DNA from: Actinomycetota bacterium
GTDB lineage: Bacteria; Actinomycetota; Acidimicrobiia; IMCC26256; JAGPDB01
DNA length: 35,972 nucleotides
Assembly (NCBI GenBank): GCA_963169585.1
Contig: CAUJDU010000086.1
Location: forward strand, 1 to 35,972
Direction: 5' to 3'
Shown here: positions 7,950 through 16,832 of the stretch, in pieces
Layout: each line of letters begins with the position of its first letter
Numbering within the stretch: position 1 is the first letter of the stretch
Position numbers and translations under genes: made by a program
The notes under the pieces: model-generated
What the model saw: the letters and a program-made list of their open reading frames with translations, nothing else
What the model was told of the DNA's origin: nothing
Database searches by the model: none

Positions 7950-9380
7950 ATGAACGAGACATTAAAAAGTTCAAAGGCCAAAAAAATAGGATTCTCTGCG
8001 GTTTTAGGGATCCTGCTAGTTGTTGGCCTGAGCTCATTAGCAATTTCGCCTACAGGGAATTTAAACCAAACAAGCGCACTTGCAAGTTCAGTACGCCCTG
8101 AACTGCTCCTCCCAAGTTCACCAAATCCAGCTCCCCCATCGAATGCTTGCGAATCAATGCAGGTTCTCGTTCTATTAGACCGATCAGGTTCTGTCACAAA
8201 TGAAGGTCCAGCAACCGTCCAAAAGTACAAAGACCAAGTAAAGAAAGTTTGGACAACTCTTTCAAACATTTCTAAAACCTATGGAGGTTTCACTTCTGGT
8301 TACCTATGGGCATTTGCTGGACGCACAGCAGACCAAATGCCAATGTTATTGCAAGGCGACAATGACAAAAATGGCGTTGTCAACGAAGAAGACCGAAATT
8401 TAGTAAACAATGATGTGCTTGCTAAGTACCATGCGATGACACAAGATGTATATTTCAGGAACGATAACCAACCGATGTTTCCTGCTAACCAAATGGCAAG
8501 TTATGGGTTTAACCCAAAAAATGAAGATACCAAATATTTCAAAAGATCCACATATACTAACTGGCACGAAGCATTCTTGATGGCACAAGAAACTGTCCAG
8601 GAAGCTAATGCTCCAAGTTCGAATCTACGGGATTATTCAATGGTAATAATCGTAACCGATGGAGAACCAACCGTTAATGACGGCCCAAATCATACTTGGG
8701 ATACATTTGCTAAAAATAAAAAGATTGATGAAGTCCACGACGGTTCGGTCAGTACCTCATCTCATGCAACCCGCACCAAAGAAGTTGTTGAAGCACTTAG
8801 GAATGGGCAGAACGTGAAAAATTCTTCACAGAAATTTACGCCCGTACAAGTTTACGGAGTGTTAATCGGTGGCAATAATTCCGGTAAGACAAGGATGAAC
8901 AATACATATGGTGTTGGTAATTGGTTTGCATCAAACAATTTTGATTCGACGTTAGGTGCGCAACTTCTAAACATTGTTAGCCAAACATGCCCTCCTGCAG
9001 CGACATTATCTGGCGAAATGCACGCAGAAATTGTTCAAAGTCCGGCCAACATTATTGAGGATAGCCAGGCAACTTACCTTGTTGATGTAACTAATACTGG
9101 CTCTGCTACTTTGGATGATGTTTTAGTGTCCAACGGAACTGTAGTTAATCTACCAGCAGATGACACTTACACGTCAGAAGGAATATTGTCTCCAGGAAAG
9201 AAAAGGCGTTTCCAGGTGAGCGTTCATATCGGCGGAGGAGCAACAAGTACCAATGTCACAATACCTTATAGTGCAAATGTGGCTGAAGATCCTTCGATAA
9301 TGCTTGCTGGATCGCCAATGACTTTGGGCGGAACATTAACTTCAACACTTTCAGTTACTTTGGTTCCAAGGCCCGCATAA
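7950..9380 (+). CDS. Secreted von Willebrand factor A domain protein with an EF-hand-like loop
   Basis: 476 residues. A hydrophobic segment (about 14-32) and a possible signal-peptidase site after ALA (45) indicate export. The VWA domain begins with VLVLLDRSGSV, a canonical DxSxS metal-ion site (D77, S79, S81), and continues with VIIVTDGEP (D237). Inserted between them, residues 137-148 (DNDKNGVVNEED) match a calcium-binding EF-hand or dockerin-type loop. The C-terminal 120 residues contain ATYLVDVTNTGSATLDDV, a beta-sandwich repeat of the DUF11/CARDB kind. No LPxTG anchor or C-terminal helix is seen, so it is either released or held by its N-terminus. It stands alone between divergent and convergent neighbours. 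An extracellular, metal-dependent binding or adhesion role is inferred. Confidence 0.88.
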   Translation: MNETLKSSKAKKIGFSAVLGILLVVGLSSLAISPTGNLNQTSALASSVRPELLLPSSPNPAPPSNACESMQVLVLLDRSGSVTNEGPATVQKYKDQVKKVWTTLSNISKTYGGFTSGYLWAFAGRTADQMPMLLQGDNDKNGVVNEEDRNLVNNDVLAKYHAMTQDVYFRNDNQPMFPANQMASYGFNPKNEDTKYFKRSTYTNWHEAFLMAQETVQEANAPSSNLRDYSMVIIVTDGEPTVNDGPNHTWDTFAKNKKIDEVHDGSVSTSSHATRTKEVVEALRNGQNVKNSSQKFTPVQVYGVLIGGNNSGKTRMNNTYGVGNWFASNNFDSTLGAQLLNIVSQTCPPAATLSGEMHAEIVQSPANIIEDSQATYLVDVTNTGSATLDDVLVSNGTVVNLPADDTYTSEGILSPGKKRRFQVSVHIGGGATSTNVTIPYSANVAEDPSIMLAGSPMTLGGTLTSTLSVTLVPRPA

Positions 9381-9483
9381 TTTTTAATATCTCTTCCTTA
9401 GCGCGAAAACGTTCCATGCGAGATGAACCTTGTTGCAATAAACGTGCCTATTCGTACCTTTTGCCGGGCCAGGCCTCCTGAGA

Positions 9484-10560
9484 TTATTCGGAGCGGATAG
9501 TTTCCATCATTGCACGAAGCTCGGTTGGATTAGTTGCATTACCAATTGCTTCACGTCGTGCTACTAGACCATCGCCAAAAAGTTGAAGCAAAGATTGATC
9601 AAGCGTATGCATTCCGTAATATTCACCTTCAGCAATAATGTCATCTAGCTCGAGCTGTCTATCTGTTGGATCAACTATACGATCAAATATCCTCGATGTC
9701 ATTGTCATTACTTCACAAGCTGGGATACGCCCAATACCATCGACTTTTGTTACAAGTTTTTGGCAAATGATCCCTTTCAAACATGAAGCAAGCTCAGTTC
9801 GAGCAGATTTTTGTTGATGAGGTGGATATAAATCGATAATCCTTTGTATCGTTTCAGTTGCGTTGGTTGTATGCAAAGTAGAAAAAACCAAGTGGCCAGT
9901 CTCAGCCGCGGCAATGGCAGCTTTGGTAGTTTCTAAATCTGTTAGCTCTCCTATCAAAATAACATCAGGGTCTTGACGGATAATTCTTTTCATTGCAGTC
10001 AAATAATTATCTGTATCAGCACCAATTTCTCGTTGATTTATAATAGAAAGTTGATCTTTGTGTAAAACCTCAATCGGATCTTCAATAGTTACGATATGAC
10101 GAGCTTGAGTTTGATTTATATGGTCAATCATTGAAGCCAAGGTTGTCGTAGTTCCACTTCCTGCTGGTCCGCAGACCAAAATTAGCCCATGATGCTCGTC
10201 GCTTAACTTGCGTACAACTGGTGGTAATCCAAGATCCTCGAAGTTAGCAATACCTGGTATAACCCTTCGAAATACCATTCCCACAGTTCCGCGTTGTCTG
10301 AAAACATTAACTCTAAAACGACCTAAACCAGGGACGGCATATGCAAAATCAGATTCTGAATTATTAATAAACTCATCTGCCTTATGTTTAGGCATAATTG
10401 TAAATGCAATTCTTTCAGTGTCACTAGGATTAACTGGTGTAAATTCAGTCTCCTCTAACCGCCCATCGATTCGAACTCGAGGGCGTGATCCAACTTTCAC
10501 ATGTAGATCCGATGCACCCACGTGGATAGCAAAACGCAATAATTCATCTAAATCAACCAT
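9484..10560 (-). CDS. pilT: PilT-like type IV pilus ATPase with a non-canonical P-loop
   Basis: 358 residues aligning end to end with PilT/PilU retraction ATPases: ASDLH (17-20), VNVFRQRG, ITIED-type Asp box (VTIEDPIEVLH, 157-167), Walker B and His box (DPDVILIGELTD, 197-208; GHLVFSTLHTT, 222-232) and the C-terminal domain. The Walker A motif at 131-140 reads GPAGSGTTTT where GPTGSGKSTT is expected, so the phosphate-binding lysine at 137 is threonine. The usual GEMRD also reads GELTD. The bases are unambiguous (ACT codon). The protein may not hydrolyse ATP, or may act as a partner of another motor. No other pilus gene is nearby. It is convergent with the VWA gene. Confidence 0.9.
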   Translation of the reverse strand: MVDLDELLRFAIHVGASDLHVKVGSRPRVRIDGRLEETEFTPVNPSDTERIAFTIMPKHKADEFINNSESDFAYAVPGLGRFRVNVFRQRGTVGMVFRRVIPGIANFEDLGLPPVVRKLSDEHHGLILVCGPAGSGTTTTLASMIDHINQTQARHIVTIEDPIEVLHKDQLSIINQREIGADTDNYLTAMKRIIRQDPDVILIGELTDLETTKAAIAAAETGHLVFSTLHTTNATETIQRIIDLYPPHQQKSARTELASCLKGIICQKLVTKVDGIGRIPACEVMTMTSRIFDRIVDPTDRQLELDDIIAEGEYYGMHTLDQSLLQLFGDGLVARREAIGNATNPTELRAMMETIRSE

Positions 10561-10690
10561 AACTATCTATCGTCCAAAATATCCGTGTACTTAATGCGTA
10601 TATATGCTTATTTCAATATTATTTCTTCAATCAAACTAGATATGGCGAATAAAGCGAAGCCTTAGAAAAACGCCTAACCTTAGAAGCTAC

Positions 10691-12742
10691 ATGTTTAACT
10701 CGAAGTTCATCTCATATATTCGGTTTCGCCGAAGTAACCCTGGCATGATTGCCTTGGTTGCGATGATTATAGGAATTTTGATTTTTCCAAACATCGCATT
10801 TGGGACCGACAAAAATAACTCCCAATCAAGATCGAAGCAAAAAACCCCTGTTAAATTTTCATTGTCTCTGTTGAGCCCATATAGTGTTGCTAATTCTGCT
10901 TTGAATGCACAGATCATAACTAGCGATACTTCAACTCCGATAAAAATAGAGGTGATGTCTGCGACAAGCACACAAAGCGATCTTTTCCATTTTGCAAACA
11001 ACTTAGGTAAACGTAGAGTGCGAGATACCCTTGAAATAGATTTTTCTCAGCTCATCCCAGATACAAATACCCTTAATGCCTATAACTTTCAAATTCCAGT
11101 CAACGGAGATAGCCTAACTACTCTTTCAATGGCAGGTTCGAACGTTTACCCAATAGCAATAAGTCAAGGCAGCGATAAAGATAAAACTCGAACACAATAT
11201 AGTTTTGTAACATCAATTCCAAGCATCGGAGCTGATGGAGCAGCATTTTCTCAACGTTTAAAACTGCTAAATTTTGTTAAATTTCAACCTGTTATCGACC
11301 GGCTTTCTATGGTCAATCCAGAAGGAAAAATAAGCAATAAAGGCCATAAAATCGAGAATTTATTGGATGAGAAAAGGCGAAGCCTTTACGGCATTTCAAA
11401 TATTTCTACTCCCCATTCTGTTCTGTTAAATCCTGATGTAATTGAAGGTTATAATTTCCTTAATCAACTCAGAGATAAAAAGGCTGAATCTTTTTATGTA
11501 ACTCAGCCTCTGGCTAGCACCGAATATATTGCTGATACTTACGTCCCTGTTAATTTGGGAGAATTAGAAAAACAGGGGACCACTAACCAATTTTCTAATC
11601 TATTAAATCGTGGTCGAGACGTACTAAAAAATGCCCAAATTAATGCTCCGATAAGGACTTTAGTATCCCAATCGATAACTCAAGATTCTTTAGCCCAAAT
11701 CAGTAGTAGCGGGATTGATCAAGTGATTGTCGAAGATCGAACGTTCAAGGAAGCTCAACGCCCTGTAACAAAATTTACACGATTAAAAACCAATTCAGCT
11801 TCACTAGATGTTGCCACGTACAACACAACAATTGGAGATAACCTCCCTAGATCTCTTTCTGCTTCTGGGAAAGCAAACTATTTAATTGCTGGGACAAGCG
11901 TTATCGCACTTGAAGCCCCGAGTAATTTACGTGGATTCATTTTGCCGCTAGATTTAGCTGCACTTGATGGACAAACACTATCGCAATATCTAAGCTTTAT
12001 TAAAGATAGCCCTCTAGTCCAACCTCAAACTTCCAGTCAGTTTTTTAAAGAAGACTTACTAGATAAATCGTTATCTAAAAAACTCGAACAGGGCCAATAT
12101 CCAGGAAAAATAGCAGACCCAATGAATAAATCTAAGCTTGAAAAAGTGGTCCGTTTCGCCAATGCAACATCCTCTATTTATGAGCCCGAATCTATCCAAT
12201 TCGCTCAAGCAAACTGGATGAAACTTGCAGTATTTTCGCCTAGCGATTTTGGTATCTCAAAAATAATCACTCCACAAAAGTCAGAAGAACTCCTAAGAAG
12301 CGCAGGATCAAAAATAGAGCTCCCTAATAAGCGAACACTTACAATCACATCTCGAGAGAATAGTGTTCCTGTAACTATAAAAAAGAAAACATCACAAATC
12401 ATGAAAGTTGAAGTCCGTATTTCTTCAAACAGGCTGACTTTTCCAAAAGGTTCGAGTTTTGAGGTGGAATTGAAAGAAGAAAACACAACAGTGACCATTC
12501 CTGTGAAAGCTAGGACTTCTGGTTCGTTTCCAATCTCAATTGAAGTTGTTTCCCCTGCTCAATCCATAGTAATTGTTGAGCAAACAGCAACTGTTCGTTC
12601 AACATCGCTATCGGGGACAGGCGTTTTTATTGCACTTGCGTCAACTCTTTTTCTAAGCGTTTGGTGGGCTTCGCACTACAGAAAATCGCGTAAAAAAACT
12701 ATTGCCCCAGTAGTTGAAATCCGTAAAGACAAGGCGATCTAG
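10691..12742 (+). CDS. DUF6049-type exported protein upstream of murJ
   Basis: 683 residues. An N-terminal signal or anchor helix (about 18-36, after a basic RFRRS stretch) leads into a large extracytoplasmic region, and a single helix near 645-660 is followed by a basic tail (HYRKSRKK). This layout, and the position directly before murJ, match the actinobacterial DUF6049 family (Rv3909 in M. tuberculosis), whose function is unknown. The stop at 12740-12742 is only 2 nt before the murJ start, so the two are co-translated. The sequence is otherwise divergent; I base the family call on topology and synteny more than on motifs. A role in peptidoglycan or envelope assembly is inferred from the partner gene. 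Confidence 0.78.
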   Translation: MFNSKFISYIRFRRSNPGMIALVAMIIGILIFPNIAFGTDKNNSQSRSKQKTPVKFSLSLLSPYSVANSALNAQIITSDTSTPIKIEVMSATSTQSDLFHFANNLGKRRVRDTLEIDFSQLIPDTNTLNAYNFQIPVNGDSLTTLSMAGSNVYPIAISQGSDKDKTRTQYSFVTSIPSIGADGAAFSQRLKLLNFVKFQPVIDRLSMVNPEGKISNKGHKIENLLDEKRRSLYGISNISTPHSVLLNPDVIEGYNFLNQLRDKKAESFYVTQPLASTEYIADTYVPVNLGELEKQGTTNQFSNLLNRGRDVLKNAQINAPIRTLVSQSITQDSLAQISSSGIDQVIVEDRTFKEAQRPVTKFTRLKTNSASLDVATYNTTIGDNLPRSLSASGKANYLIAGTSVIALEAPSNLRGFILPLDLAALDGQTLSQYLSFIKDSPLVQPQTSSQFFKEDLLDKSLSKKLEQGQYPGKIADPMNKSKLEKVVRFANATSSIYEPESIQFAQANWMKLAVFSPSDFGISKIITPQKSEELLRSAGSKIELPNKRTLTITSRENSVPVTIKKKTSQIMKVEVRISSNRLTFPKGSSFEVELKEENTTVTIPVKARTSGSFPISIEVVSPAQSIVIVEQTATVRSTSLSGTGVFIALASTLFLSVWWASHYRKSRKKTIAPVVEIRKDKAI

Positions 12743-12744
12743 CA

Positions 12745-14343
12745 ATGGCCTTTTCATATAGCGCAAAACAATCAATCTTTGTTTTTAGCGGAACATTAAC
12801 TTCAAGAGTTCTAGGTTTTATCCGCCTTGTTCTAATTAGTACAACTCTTGGATATACACGTTTAGCTGATTCATATTCACTTGCTAACGAAACACCCAAC
12901 ATGATGTATGAGTTGATGTTGGGAAGCCTTATCGCATCAACAATGATTCCATTTTTTGTTGAACAATATAAGCGTAAAGATAAAAAAGCCGACCAAGCAT
13001 TAATGTCCTTTGTGTTCATATCAGCACTTCTGCTGACTGTGTTCACAATGGTATTAGCCCCATTTTTAGCTGATTTAATGACAGCTCTAAACACTTCAAG
13101 CACAGGAGAAGCTCAGAGAAACCTTGTCGTCTTCTTCCTGATGTTCTTTTTACCACAGATATTTTTCTATGCGATGACCGCAGCAATGCAAGCTTATTTA
13201 AATGCACGATCAAAATTTATAGCAGCAGCTTTTGTTCCAATCGTCAACAATATTGTTGTAATAGCAGTAGTGCTTTACATCAAAACTCGAATAGATGAAT
13301 TAAATGTAAATCTCGATCAAGTAAAATCTCTCGACTTAACTTTTATCCTCGGCATAGGTACAACTTTAGGTGTTGCGCTCATAACTATTTTCTTATCTTT
13401 TGCATACATAAGCGCTGGTGGGAGCTTTAAATTAACTTCTATACGACATTCAAATGTACGGTCTCTTATAACTAGATCGAAATGGATGGTTGCTAGTGCT
13501 GTTGTAAATCAATTGACACTTTTTATTATTATCGCATTTGCAAACTCTATTCCCGGTGGAGTTGCAATGTATTTGGTTGCTTGGTCATTCTTCCAATTAC
13601 CCCATGGTCTTATCGCTAATTCGATAATGACGACAATGGTCCCGAGAATCACTCACACGCTCAATGTTGGCAAGGATAATATGAACCACATCCGCATGGG
13701 AATAGAAACGGCCTTGTTAACTAAACAAGTTGGGACGGGTCTAATAGTCTTGATGTCTGGTTTTACTGCCCTGACTATTGCTGTAGCCTCACCTGCAATA
13801 GTCATATTAATATCTCATGGAGAAATATCGATTGAGCAGGGAGAACACACCGCCAGAGTGCTTATCGGCTTCGTCTCTCTATTGCCTGCTTTTTCACTAT
13901 ATTTGTTCGGAGTGAGACTTGCTAACTCGTTTAACATAACAAGAACAGCATTTTTTATTAATGTGGCCCAAAATCTATTAAATATTATTCTTGCATACTT
14001 CCTAAAAGATAGTTTTTCGACGGTAGGATTAGCCTTTGCCTTTTCTGCATCATATTTTCTAGTGTTACCTATAACTATCTATGTAACATCAAAATGCCTT
14101 GAAGGCCCGATGATTGATATTAAAGTGTCACTTTTTATGTTTTTAACTAGTCTTGGATCTGGTGCTGCAGGTTATTTCGCTTCTATTTCTACAGATAACA
14201 GGTTTTTAGGATTACTCTATGGGAGCGTTATTTGCCTTGGTTTATTGGGTTTTGGGGCGTTATTTGTCCGTAGATCACTTATTGATTTAATAGATCTGGT
14301 CTATATGCGAGAAAAGAAAGATTCTAAAACCAGGAAAGTATGA
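12745..14343 (+). CDS. murJ: Lipid II flippase MurJ (MviN family)
   Basis: 532 residues with about 14 membrane helices, the size of a stand-alone MurJ. The N-terminus contains SGTLTSRVLGFIRLVLISTT and the conserved NETPNMMYELMLGSLIASTMIP, typical of the MVF/MviN branch of the MOP superfamily. It translocates the peptidoglycan precursor lipid II to the outer face of the cytoplasmic membrane. In mycobacteria this protein is fused to a cytoplasmic pseudokinase and an extracellular domain. Here the coding region ends at 14343 after a short basic tail, and a pseudokinase gene starts 7 nt later. It is tightly linked to the upstream DUF6049-type gene. Confidence 0.93.
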   Translation: MAFSYSAKQSIFVFSGTLTSRVLGFIRLVLISTTLGYTRLADSYSLANETPNMMYELMLGSLIASTMIPFFVEQYKRKDKKADQALMSFVFISALLLTVFTMVLAPFLADLMTALNTSSTGEAQRNLVVFFLMFFLPQIFFYAMTAAMQAYLNARSKFIAAAFVPIVNNIVVIAVVLYIKTRIDELNVNLDQVKSLDLTFILGIGTTLGVALITIFLSFAYISAGGSFKLTSIRHSNVRSLITRSKWMVASAVVNQLTLFIIIAFANSIPGGVAMYLVAWSFFQLPHGLIANSIMTTMVPRITHTLNVGKDNMNHIRMGIETALLTKQVGTGLIVLMSGFTALTIAVASPAIVILISHGEISIEQGEHTARVLIGFVSLLPAFSLYLFGVRLANSFNITRTAFFINVAQNLLNIILAYFLKDSFSTVGLAFAFSASYFLVLPITIYVTSKCLEGPMIDIKVSLFMFLTSLGSGAAGYFASISTDNRFLGLLYGSVICLGLLGFGALFVRRSLIDLIDLVYMREKKDSKTRKV

Positions 14344-14350
14344 TCTAACC

Positions 14351-15316
14351 ATGGGAGACAAAAACCTATCAGCTGAACGGTTTAGTTTCACTGAAAAGAT
14401 GCTGTCAAAAGGGATTCGAGAGCAGTTTCTAGGTTTTGATAATAAAACAAACCTTCCTGTAGTCATCGAGAAACTTCACGATTCCTTATTAGAAGATCCT
14501 CAATCAAGAGCTGCAATTACTGCTGAAATCTCTGCCTTAACTCTACTAAAAAGCCCTTATTTTGTTGATTATATTGGTACTTTTGAAAAACAAAATAAAC
14601 AATATTATGTCTTTAATTTTGCTGATGGACAGCCGCTCACTAGCGCAGATTCACTTAAGATTTTATCTACGCGTGATATATGTAGCTTCATTTCTAAAGT
14701 TATACGAGCAGTTGCTTTTGCGCATTCCAAAGGCATAATCCATGGTGCACTAAGTTCTGATTCTATATTGATCACACCTGCAAATGAGCCAATTATTATT
14801 GGGTTTAATGCACAATGGGTCGAACCAATTACAGGCCCTGGAATAATAAATGGAATAAGCCAATATGCTTGTGCTGCTCCTGAACTTTTTCAAGGTGAAC
14901 CAATCGATGAATCTTGCGATTTCTATGCGATAGGGAAAATTGCAGAATTCATGTTTGAAACCACAAAGCATAACCAACCACAAATACATGCGAGCCAATA
15001 TATAGAGATGACCAGAGCAAAAGAAATAATTAGCTTACTTTGCTCGACACAACGTCAACACCGTTTTAGTGCAGCCCAACTATTGATTGACCCTGACTTT
15101 CTTGGCTCAATGCGCACCCCGGTACAAGGGAATGTGCGTCTAGACCTATCCAAAAGAGAGTTACGCAAAATAGCTAAAAGACTACGTACAAATAAAACTA
15201 ATTTACGCAAACCGATAAGTGAAAAAACTAAGTTCTATACAACTTTTGCAATAAAGTTTTTTGCAATACTGCTATTGGGAATTACAATACTTTTCATAAT
15301 ACTTAAACTTGGCTAA
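14351..15316 (+). CDS. Membrane-anchored protein pseudokinase next to MurJ
   Basis: 321 residues with a Ser/Thr protein kinase fold (about 10-260) and one C-terminal membrane helix (about 293-319). Fold landmarks are present: VVIEKL (37-42), HSKGIIHGALSSDSIL (125-140), APE (176-178), DFYAIG (190-195). Catalytic features are not: no GxGxxG loop, the VAIK lysine position is E40, HRD is HGA (131-133) so the catalytic Asp is Ala, and DFG is GFN (151-153). It should not transfer phosphate. In M. tuberculosis the MurJ protein carries a pseudokinase domain that binds the FHA protein FhaA when phosphorylated by PknB. This looks like the same module as a separate, C-terminally tethered protein. It starts 7 nt after murJ. 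Confidence 0.88.
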   Translation: MGDKNLSAERFSFTEKMLSKGIREQFLGFDNKTNLPVVIEKLHDSLLEDPQSRAAITAEISALTLLKSPYFVDYIGTFEKQNKQYYVFNFADGQPLTSADSLKILSTRDICSFISKVIRAVAFAHSKGIIHGALSSDSILITPANEPIIIGFNAQWVEPITGPGIINGISQYACAAPELFQGEPIDESCDFYAIGKIAEFMFETTKHNQPQIHASQYIEMTRAKEIISLLCSTQRQHRFSAAQLLIDPDFLGSMRTPVQGNVRLDLSKRELRKIAKRLRTNKTNLRKPISEKTKFYTTFAIKFFAILLLGITILFIILKLG

Positions 15317-15340
15317 CCCAATTGGTTTAAGCTAATCAAT

Positions 15341-15952
15341 GTGATCAAGGTTGAGCCACCTAACGATATAGAAATTATACGTGCCCAGAAGAATGATTCA
15401 AAATCACTTAGAATAGTAATTGAAAAAACTTCCCCTTACGTATTAAATCTATGTAATTGCTGGTGTAGACCACCTTTAGAAGGTGAAGACGTCGCTCAAG
15501 AAACCCTTATAACAATAGCTAAAAAGCTCAATTCTTATAAATCACAATCTGCCTATTTCACTTGGGTTTATAGTGTGACTTATCGAACTTTTTTAGACGC
15601 CTTACGAAAACAATCTCGCAGAAATAAGATTGCCAAAATAGAAAACTTGGACCAAGTAAATGACAACAATATAGCTTTCGATGTTTCAACTGAAAATCAA
15701 AACGATAATTCTCAGATGAGTGAAATATTAACCAAAGCTTTAGCAAATATGCACGATGATCATGTCCAAATTTTGATACTGATTGACGTCAAGCAAGAGC
15801 CATATGCAAAAACTGCTTCTGACCTGGGACTTCCTATTGGAACAGTACGATCTCGACTAGCTCGGGCTCGGCTTGCTCTAAAAAATGAGATCAATAATTT
15901 GGGAACTAATTCACAAATTGATGACGTCTTAAATGGTGAGGAAATAAAATGA
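15341..15952 (+). CDS. ECF-type RNA polymerase sigma factor, SigM-like
   Basis: 203 residues with sigma-70 region 2 (about 25-90: GEDVAQETLITIAKKL and the aromatic FTWVYSVTYRTFLDALRK) and region 4 (about 125-185: DLGLPIGTVRSRLARARLALK, a clear helix-turn-helix). It directs RNA polymerase to a stress regulon. The position between the murJ locus and trxB matches sigM (Rv3911). The start is GTG 15341, the only plausible one near the region 2 homology, with a weak ribosome-binding site. Its last four bases overlap the next gene (ATGA, 15949-15952), the usual coupling of an ECF factor to its anti-sigma partner. Confidence 0.9.
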   Translation: MIKVEPPNDIEIIRAQKNDSKSLRIVIEKTSPYVLNLCNCWCRPPLEGEDVAQETLITIAKKLNSYKSQSAYFTWVYSVTYRTFLDALRKQSRRNKIAKIENLDQVNDNNIAFDVSTENQNDNSQMSEILTKALANMHDDHVQILILIDVKQEPYAKTASDLGLPIGTVRSRLARARLALKNEINNLGTNSQIDDVLNGEEIK

Positions 15953-16707
15953 ATTATCCAATAACAACAACAGATTTGATAGAAGGCTTAGCCACAGACG
16001 ACGAAATAGCAACTTTGATCTGTATTGAAGCCATTATTTCTAATACCTTTTCTGAACTTGAAATTAGCGACGAAACGCAACGGGAACAAATTAAAGCTAA
16101 GGTCCAATCTTGGTCCGGGTTTGGCGAATATTCTAAGTTAATCTCTTCGCAAAAGGCCCTTCTTAATAGGCCACTTGCAGGAGCTATTTCTGGCGATAAT
16201 TTAAACTTAATCAATGAAGATTCCCTTGAAGTAGCTGACAAATTAGCTGTCCACACAATGACAAAAATTAAATCACCTAAGGAAAATCCTGGAAGAAATC
16301 GATCTAGAGTAACCGTGCTATCTGGATTGGCTGTTGCTTGCACGATTGCGTTCGTATTTATTGGTGTAAGTTCTATGATTTCTAACCAGAGCTCAGGAAC
16401 AAAGTCCAGTTCAACCCGCACTAGTGCAGAAAGACAAAAAATTTTAGAGTCCTATACCAATCAAGGAGACCAAATAACAACTAATACAACTAACATTGAA
16501 ACTAGCTCGCCTAATAACGGGGCAATTGATTCAGGCTCCTTACCAAAACCGTTAGTGACCAATTCAACAAAACCCACAACACTTACGGATAGTACTAGCT
16601 CAGATTCTAAAAATAGCCGTAATTCAGCAGTTGCAATATCGATTATTGCCGTTCCGGTTTTCATGTTGGCCGCTGTAGCTTTCATCTACAAAAAACGCTC
16701 TAACTAA
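15949..16707 (+). CDS. Probable anti-sigma factor, membrane protein without a zinc motif
   Basis: 252 residues. A cytoplasmic N-terminal part of about 120 residues is followed by one membrane helix (about 124-142), a Ser/Thr/Asn-rich low-complexity segment (about 145-222) and a second hydrophobic helix near the C-terminus (about 226-246) with a basic tail. Coupling by a 4-bp overlap to the ECF sigma gene and the synteny with rsmA (Rv3912) support an anti-sigma role. The HxxxCxxC zinc-anti-sigma motif is absent and its two cysteines (in LICIEA and VACTIAF) are not arranged as redox ligands. The function is therefore assigned by position and topology only. The low-complexity spacer would lie outside the membrane. 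Confidence 0.72.
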   Translation: MNYPITTTDLIEGLATDDEIATLICIEAIISNTFSELEISDETQREQIKAKVQSWSGFGEYSKLISSQKALLNRPLAGAISGDNLNLINEDSLEVADKLAVHTMTKIKSPKENPGRNRSRVTVLSGLAVACTIAFVFIGVSSMISNQSSGTKSSSTRTSAERQKILESYTNQGDQITTNTTNIETSSPNNGAIDSGSLPKPLVTNSTKPTTLTDSTSSDSKNSRNSAVAISIIAVPVFMLAAVAFIYKKRSN

Positions 16708-16715
16708 GTATTTTC

Positions 16716-16832
16716 CTGGTTTAGATGTTATATATTATTCACGTTTCGCGCCTTCGCTCTCGCTCGGTACACTCGGATCCGGTAGTCTCCTCGCTCGCTG
16801 CAAATGTTCACAATATATAACATCTAAACCAG
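16716..16832 (-). repeat. Structured intergenic element, copy 1
   Basis: Two perfect 21-bp inverted arms (16716-16736 and 16812-16832, AT-rich) enclose a GC-rich 75-nt core that stands out from the surrounding sequence. Read on the minus strand, the core starts GTGAACATTTGCAG and contains TGTACCG and GCGCGAAACG. A 45-nt part (16765-16809) aligns without gaps to 34945-34989, with 33 identities by my hand count. The arms have no similarity to the arms of that second copy. It begins 9 nt after the anti-sigma gene, where a terminator would be expected, but no T-run follows the right arm. Confidence 0.75.

Noticed and set aside
9381-9483. Possible terminator between the convergent VWA and pilT-like genes
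   Set aside because: I found no hairpin with a T-run; GGCCAGGCC lacks room for a loop. The 103-bp gap holds nothing I can support.
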